From NCBI GenBank assembly GCA_036787955.1, contig DAIQOI010000019.1:1-39441 (forward strand): a DNA stretch of 39,441 bases, given 5' to 3'. The translations under genes were made by a program, and so were the position numbers. The notes under the pieces are model-generated. The model had not been told where the DNA came from, made no database searches, and worked only from the letters and a program-made list of their open reading frames with translations. Shown here in pieces: positions 35,445 to 39,441 of this stretch (position 1 is its first letter; every line of letters starts with the position of its first letter). This DNA is from UBA2336 sp036787955 (GTDB lineage: Bacteria; Bacteroidota; Bacteroidia; Cytophagales; Cyclobacteriaceae).

Positions 35445-36668
35445 TTATATTTTGCATCTCCCTTCGAAGATAGTTAAAAATTGGTTTAGGATGATAGGCC
35501 AGTTTCTCACCGGCAGGGTCCATTTTTTGGTGATCTCCCGTAAAGCCAGGTACACCGCTTTCACCACCGCTTGGTCGTCCGGGAAAGAAAGCTTGTTGCT
35601 CGTATACTTGCGGATTTTTCCGTTGAGATTTTCGATAATGTTCGTAGTATAAATCAGCGTGCGGATTTCGATCGGGTAATCGAAGAAGTGCGTGAGGTTA
35701 TCCCAATGCGTTTTCCACGATTTGATGGCATGCGGATATTTTTTGCCCCAGGTCATCTCAAGTTGGTCCAGGGCTTGAGCAGCCAGCTCCTTGTTGGGCG
35801 CTCCGTAAACCTTTCTCAAATCAGCTACAAATTGCTTCTTGTCTTTCCAGACAACATAGCGAAGCGCATTTCGGATTTGATGCACTACGCAGATCTGGGT
35901 TACCGATTGGGTAAACACGCTGGTGATCGCATCGGTGAAGCCTTTTAGGTTATCTGTGCTGGTGATGAGAATATCTTCAACCCCACGACTTTTTAAATCC
36001 GTAAGTACACTTATCCAGAATGAGGTACTTTCGCTTTCACCCAGCCACATGCCCAATACTTTCTTAAATCCCTGAGCATTAAGGCCTACGGCCAGGTAAA
36101 TGGTTTTGTTGATCGCCTTCCCATTCTGCCGGACTTTGAACACGATTCCATCCATCCACACCACAAAGTACACCGATGAAAGAGGCCTGCTTTGCCACTC
36201 CGTTACCAACGTGTGTACCCGCGAGGTAACGTTGGAAATCGTGGCATCCGAAACATTCACACCATAGATTTCCCGGATTTGCGTTTCAATGTCGCGCACA
36301 CTCATACCGCGGGCATACAAGGAGATGATGATTTCTTCGATGCCTTCTACGAAGCGGCTGCGCTTGGGAACCAGCACAGGCTCAAATGTGCTGTTCCGAT
36401 CCCGAGGTACTTCTATCTGTAGTTCGCCTCGCTTGGTCTTAATGGTCTTCCGAGTTTTGCCATTTCGTGAGTTTCCGGAGTTGATCCCTTCTGGTGAATG
36501 TTTGGCATAGCCCAAATGACCATCGAGTTCACCTTCCAGCATTTGCTCCATGCCTTTGGTGAAAAGTTCATCGATAAACCTGTTGAGGTCTTTCGAATTC
36601 TTAAATTGCTTGAGAAACTCAGGGGTGAGCATCTCGTTGAGTAGTGGATGTTGTTGTTGATTTTCCAT
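35445..36668 (-). CDS. IS256-family transposase
   Basis: 407 aa from ATG 36668; an upstream in-frame GTG (36734) was rejected. DDE/RNase H-like transposase of the mutator/IS256 superfamily. Catalytic residues are in their usual settings: VVWMDGIVFKVR (Asp173), LITSTDNLKGF (Asp239) and YTTNIIENLNGKIR (Glu346), plus the family hallmark QICVVHQIRNALRYV. The N-terminal helical DNA-binding region contains SRNGKTRKTIKTKRGELQIE. No stop or frameshift, so the gene looks functional. Confidence 0.95.
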   Translation of the reverse strand: MENQQQHPLLNEMLTPEFLKQFKNSKDLNRFIDELFTKGMEQMLEGELDGHLGYAKHSPEGINSGNSRNGKTRKTIKTKRGELQIEVPRDRNSTFEPVLVPKRSRFVEGIEEIIISLYARGMSVRDIETQIREIYGVNVSDATISNVTSRVHTLVTEWQSRPLSSVYFVVWMDGIVFKVRQNGKAINKTIYLAVGLNAQGFKKVLGMWLGESESTSFWISVLTDLKSRGVEDILITSTDNLKGFTDAITSVFTQSVTQICVVHQIRNALRYVVWKDKKQFVADLRKVYGAPNKELAAQALDQLEMTWGKKYPHAIKSWKTHWDNLTHFFDYPIEIRTLIYTTNIIENLNGKIRKYTSNKLSFPDDQAVVKAVYLALREITKKWTLPVRNWPIILNQFLTIFEGRCKI

Positions 36669-36759
36669 GGTAACTGTGTTTAAAGTTAAGTCTTTAAATG
36701 TAACCGATTCGGCTGAAAAAGTGGCTTTCCACACACCATTTCACCAAGGCCGAATCGGG

Positions 36760-36786
36760 CCTTTACACAGTTACTTAGTCGTTACC
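36760..36786 (-). repeat. Right terminal inverted repeat of the IS256-family element
   Basis: On the minus strand begins GGTAACGACTAAGTAACTGT. It pairs with 35416-35442, and the transposase gene starts 91 bases inside it. Confidence 0.85.
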
Positions 36787-36791
36787 TCTTC

Positions 36792-37427
36792 CTAATTCAC
36801 CCATACTTTATAGCATACACTTAATCTGTTAGCAAAGTCCGACCAGCTTATGTCCTTAATACTGTTATTGCCCGGCCAAGGGTCAACAAGCAAAACACTA
36901 TGCGGCTTGTAAGATATGTCACCATTGTCTTTTATAATTGTTTCATAAAACATTCCTATCAAAACGTAAGCATGACCAATACTTGTTCCATGTTGTCTTA
37001 AACCAACAATTAATGGCTTTTTTGTTGCCAAAAAAGTTGTTATTTCTTTAGTATCTGTTGAATAGAAGTTGCTGCTTACTAAAACCTTGTTACCATAGAC
37101 ATCAACTTCCCATCCATTAAGTGCTTTAAACATAATACTAGGGTCGGCTGGTTCATCCACTAACTTACCTAGAGTTCTTTTAACAACAAGTTCTTGTAAT
37201 ACTGGAATTGAATGATAATTTAATACCATTTGAATACACGCAGCCCAGCACCAATTCATGCTATGCTGTTTACCAAATGATGCAATACTAGAAAATTCAC
37301 TTTCAGGTATGCCTACATAGATATATTTGTCTTTAATTTCACCTAACTTTTGGGCATATGTTACTTGTGCAATTAAAACCAAAAGTAAGACACTTGCAAT
37401 TTTTAATATACTGTACTTTTTTTTCAT
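36792..37427 (-). CDS. Secreted papain-fold cysteine protease, AvrRpt2/C70-like
   Basis: 211 aa. Signal peptide (MKKKYSILKI then ASVLLLVLIAQVTYA, about 25 residues). The mature domain shows a papain-type catalytic set: oxyanion Gln54 six residues before Cys60 (GKQHSMNWCWAACIQMVL), His152 in GTSIGHAYVLIG and Asp182 in LLVDPWPG. The CWAA-x-Q-M-V-x-x-Y and H-A-Y-V-L pattern is that of the Pfam papain-like AvrRpt2 group (C70/C39-like); I place it there by motif, not by search. Its ATG shares one base with the stop of the WG-repeat gene (TAATG), so the two are translationally coupled. AT-rich with A/T-ending codons unlike the core genes. Target unknown; the signal peptide implies periplasm or outside. 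Confidence 0.78.
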   Translation of the reverse strand: MKKKYSILKIASVLLLVLIAQVTYAQKLGEIKDKYIYVGIPESEFSSIASFGKQHSMNWCWAACIQMVLNYHSIPVLQELVVKRTLGKLVDEPADPSIMFKALNGWEVDVYGNKVLVSSNFYSTDTKEITTFLATKKPLIVGLRQHGTSIGHAYVLIGMFYETIIKDNGDISYKPHSVLLVDPWPGNNSIKDISWSDFANRLSVCYKVWVN

Positions 37428-39178
37428 TATTCGTTGAAGTCTTCCGCCAATTTTTTAGCTAATTCATCAAACGAAGTGTCAAAGTTTTTATTAACAATTG
37501 CAACTTCAACCGTTGGTTTCGAATTTTCATCATCTTCATCTTGCTCGTATATAATGTAAACAAGCAGGTCGCTATTTTTCAAAATATACATCCCCTTAAA
37601 ATCTGTGTTTTTAACATCTAACTCTTTGACTTCTGTAACTTTCATTTTTTTTATTGCATGTACTTTAATTGCTTCTGCTAATGCTTTTCCTTTCCCTTTC
37701 CCTGATGATTGTAATTTGAAATCTAATATCGTATAGCTTAAAGGTGAGGATGTTTGAATTTTTTTGTCCATTTTGACAAATTCTTTGTCATTATAATAAA
37801 ATCCGTAGTAGTAATTGTATTTTTGAACCGTTTTATAAATTGGTGTTTCAGTATAGGTTTTTTCGTAAAATCCTAAGTTTAACGAACCTATTTCAACCAC
37901 ATCACTCAAAGAAATTTTAGGGTTCTTTATTTTTAAGTTATAGGGTTCTAAGTCGGAAATATCAACATTAGGATAATCATCTATGATTTTACCCAATGTG
38001 GTTTTATTGTCATAACCAAAATGCTGAGTGCTGCTACATTTTTCAAGAATCATTTCAGCAATTCCATCATTATCTACATAATCAGTTTTAACACCATAAT
38101 TTGAACCAATATCGTGAAGTTTAACATCATCAAATTGAGGATTTACGATATATAAACCCTTTTTATCAATAATTCCGTATTTATTCGATGATTTTACAAA
38201 AGCAATTTTCCCAAAGAAACCAACAACAACTTCTTCAAACTGCGGGTTTATTTCATACTTCCCTTCTTTATTGATAAATCCCCATTTCCCATCTGAGTGC
38301 TGAACGGCTGCAAGATTGTTTGCCGAAAATCTCCGTGCTTCTTTAAATTGAGGGTTAATTATGTATTTCCCCTTTTTGTCTATATAGCCATAACTCCCAC
38401 CTTGTGAAACCAAGGATACACCGTTAATAAACTCGTATGGATTTCCAAAGACACCTTCAAATTGTGGATTTATTTGATATTTCCCATCTTTATCTATACA
38501 GCCCCATTGCTTACCGTCAATGCTTGTAAATGCAAGGCCATCTCTAAAACTTCCAGGCTCACAAAACCATTTATCTTTGTCTTCAATGAATTGAAAGTTG
38601 ATTTTCACTGCTCCTGTTTTATCAATATACCCCCAAAAAACTTCGTCTTTTTTTTCATCCTTCTTTGCAACAGCCGCTAAACCTTCTTTGAAATCTTTTG
38701 CGTTTTCATAAATAGGATTTACAATAATTTTTCCTGTTTTATCAATAAAACCATACTTTCCTTTTATTTTAACCCTTGCAAGACCTTCTTTGAAACCAAA
38801 GCAATATTCAGCCTTATCAACAGTGAATAAAATTTTATTGTTTTTGTCAATGAATTGCGGCTTGCCGTTTTCCATAACTACACATGCCAAGCCTTCAGAG
38901 AAACTGTCCGCATATTTGTAGATGGGATTAATAACATACTTACCATCTTCGCCTATGAAGCCATATTTTCCATCAGCAGACTTAACTAAGGCAAGACTTT
39001 CTGAAAAATTATATGCGTCTTCAAATTGAGGGTTAATTACATATTGCCCTTTGTCATCAACATAGCCCCATTTTTCTCCAGCTTTAATAGGGAAGAGCTT
39101 AATGTTGTCTGTGTCAGTTGTGCATGAGTTGAATGTCAATAAAACAAATGAGGTTAGACCAAAAAGTAAGTTTTTCAT
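37427..39178 (-). CDS. WG-repeat lipoprotein with unique C-terminal domain
   Basis: 583 aa from ATG 39178 (MKNLLFGLTSFVLLTFNSC, lipidated Cys19); in-frame ATGs farther up (39229 and between) would bury the signal. Residues about 36-352 hold nine tandem WG repeats of roughly 35 aa (KWGYVDDKGQYVINPQF, KYGFIDKTGKIIVNPIY, SYGYIDKKGKYIINPQF and so on), each with W/Y-G, D/N-K-x-G-K and I-N-P-Q-F. Such repeats form beta-rich ligand or protein-binding arrays. The remaining 230 residues are not recognised; they include an NYYYGFYYN patch, two helices with Lys/Ala, and an acidic stretch EQDEDDENS. Coupled by a TAATG overlap to the secreted protease. AT-rich, probably horizontally acquired. The function is probably surface recognition or docking, by inference. 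Confidence 0.85.
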   Translation of the reverse strand: MKNLLFGLTSFVLLTFNSCTTDTDNIKLFPIKAGEKWGYVDDKGQYVINPQFEDAYNFSESLALVKSADGKYGFIGEDGKYVINPIYKYADSFSEGLACVVMENGKPQFIDKNNKILFTVDKAEYCFGFKEGLARVKIKGKYGFIDKTGKIIVNPIYENAKDFKEGLAAVAKKDEKKDEVFWGYIDKTGAVKINFQFIEDKDKWFCEPGSFRDGLAFTSIDGKQWGCIDKDGKYQINPQFEGVFGNPYEFINGVSLVSQGGSYGYIDKKGKYIINPQFKEARRFSANNLAAVQHSDGKWGFINKEGKYEINPQFEEVVVGFFGKIAFVKSSNKYGIIDKKGLYIVNPQFDDVKLHDIGSNYGVKTDYVDNDGIAEMILEKCSSTQHFGYDNKTTLGKIIDDYPNVDISDLEPYNLKIKNPKISLSDVVEIGSLNLGFYEKTYTETPIYKTVQKYNYYYGFYYNDKEFVKMDKKIQTSSPLSYTILDFKLQSSGKGKGKALAEAIKVHAIKKMKVTEVKELDVKNTDFKGMYILKNSDLLVYIIYEQDEDDENSKPTVEVAIVNKNFDTSFDELAKKLAEDFNE

Positions 39179-39260
39179 TTTGGTTGTTTTTTCTGTTGTC
39201 ATAGATATGTGTGTCATATATAATTCCAATTTTTATTGTTATTGTGTCGTTTTACGATTG

Positions 39261-39388
39261 CCGCCAACGTTGGGTGCATATTGCGTGGCGTTTGTGCCAT
39301 GCACAATGTCCATCGTTGCCGAGCGAAGATAGGGAAGAATGCCGAAATATTCAAGCATCTTCCCGCCATGCAATATGCGCAGTGTTAT
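39261..39388. repeat. Nested imperfect inverted-repeat element (cruciform-capable, attC-like?)
   Basis: Outer arms of 15 bases at 39276-39290 and 39364-39378 pair at 14 of 15 positions. Inside are a hairpin TTGTGC-CAT-GCACAA (39292-39306) and a second stem GGGAAGAATGC / GCATCTTCCC (39332-39342 with 39355-39364, one bulge). Outside the arms, AAC (39266-39268) and GTT (39384-39386) face each other across short unpaired spacers, and GTTGGGT at 39269-39275 fits GTTRRRY. The fold resembles integron attC sites, but the box order is not canonical. It lies upstream of the WG-repeat gene and is richer in GC than its surroundings. Confidence 0.4.
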
Positions 39389-39441
39389 TGTAAGCTCCCC
39401 CGAAAATAGGACAGTTTTGAATTAGACAAAAGGTCTAACTT
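39389..39441 (+). mobile_element. Probable terminus of an IS3-type element, cut by the window end
   Basis: The sequence beginning TGTAAGCTCCCCCGAAAATA and continuing GGACAG resembles IS3-family ends (TG..., C-run, AAAA, GGACA). No transposase is in view because the window stops 50 bases in. If right, it abuts the inverted-repeat element directly and may have truncated its right side. Confidence 0.4.

Larger units (their letters stand above)
35416..36786 (-). mobile_element. IS256-family insertion sequence, complete, 1371 bp
   Basis: Bounded by imperfect 27-bp terminal inverted repeats (25 of 27 matching) at 35416-35442 and 36760-36786, both starting GGTAACGACTAAG when read inward. It contains one intact transposase gene on the minus strand. 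IS256 elements usually duplicate 8-9 bp; the flanks here (left AAATGCCG, right TCTTCCTA) do not match, so either the duplication has been lost or the element arrived by a rearrangement. It sits exactly between the core gene prfC and an AT-rich accessory segment, ending 5 bases from the stop of the protease gene. Confidence 0.88.

Noticed and set aside
35408..36794. 8-9 bp target duplication of the IS256 element
   Set aside because: Flanking 8-mers differ on the two sides; a shared CCTAATT lies at unequal distances (16 and 4 bases) and is taken as chance.
37427..39178. Regularly spaced similar DNA segments that might suggest a CRISPR-like or satellite repeat
   Set aside because: They are the codons of the WG repeats: in frame, about 105 bp apart and diverged, with no conserved spacer/repeat structure.

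Overview
The window is a piece of a Bacteroidota chromosome, most likely of the Cytophagales type. The evidence is a SusC/SusD pair, a GldE-like CNNM/CBS protein, a FeoB-associated Cys-rich small protein, an AccD without its zinc cysteines, start codons lacking strong Shine-Dalgarno sequences, and several upstream sites of the Bacteroidota form TTTG-N18/19-TAnnTTTG. Genus or species cannot be read from the sequence. No tRNA, rRNA or CRISPR array was seen.

Layout. 1-4.5 kb (+): the 3' part of a polysaccharide-utilisation-type locus (truncated SusC receptor, SusD lipoprotein, unknown lipoprotein), closed by a strong bidirectional terminator. 4.6-6.5 kb (-): fbaB-like class I aldolase followed by accD. 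6.6-8.9 kb (-): the classic rpsP-rimM-trmD-rplS translation operon with a recognisable promoter and terminator. 9.0-14.7 kb (+): sucA-sucB-lpdA, a complete 2-oxoglutarate dehydrogenase complex transcribed divergently from the ribosomal operon. 14.8-17.2 kb: DUF4105 membrane protein, a radical SAM/SPASM protein and a 58-aa FeoB-associated-type membrane protein. 17.2-26.2 kb (-): envelope and RNA/protein maintenance genes (OMP, TPR protein, lptC, a 51-aa membrane protein, gldE-like, ppiD, DUF493, pterin dehydratase, rsmI, suhB). 26.3-28.7 kb (+): anmK and a Glu/Leu/Phe/Val dehydrogenase. 28.7-33.5 kb (-): nhaD, lysC, dnaK. 33.7-35.3 kb (+): prfC.

At 35.4 kb the character changes. An intact 1.37-kb IS256-family element (35416-36786) separates the moderate-GC core from an AT-rich accessory segment that runs to the window end. 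That segment holds two translationally coupled genes on the minus strand: a WG-repeat lipoprotein and a secreted papain-fold (AvrRpt2/C70-like) cysteine protease with a visible Gln-Cys-His-Asp set. Upstream of them is a 130-bp nested inverted-repeat element, then what looks like the terminus of an IS3-type element at the very end. This is the most likely place for new biology: a mobile, coupled WG-repeat/protease module next to a foldable, integron-attC-like DNA structure.

Smaller items in the core: a 15-bp perfect palindrome over the rpsP promoter; a -7 promoter box inside the loop of a terminator immediately before lptC; two lipoyl domains in the OGDH E2; and two membrane genes of under 60 codons.
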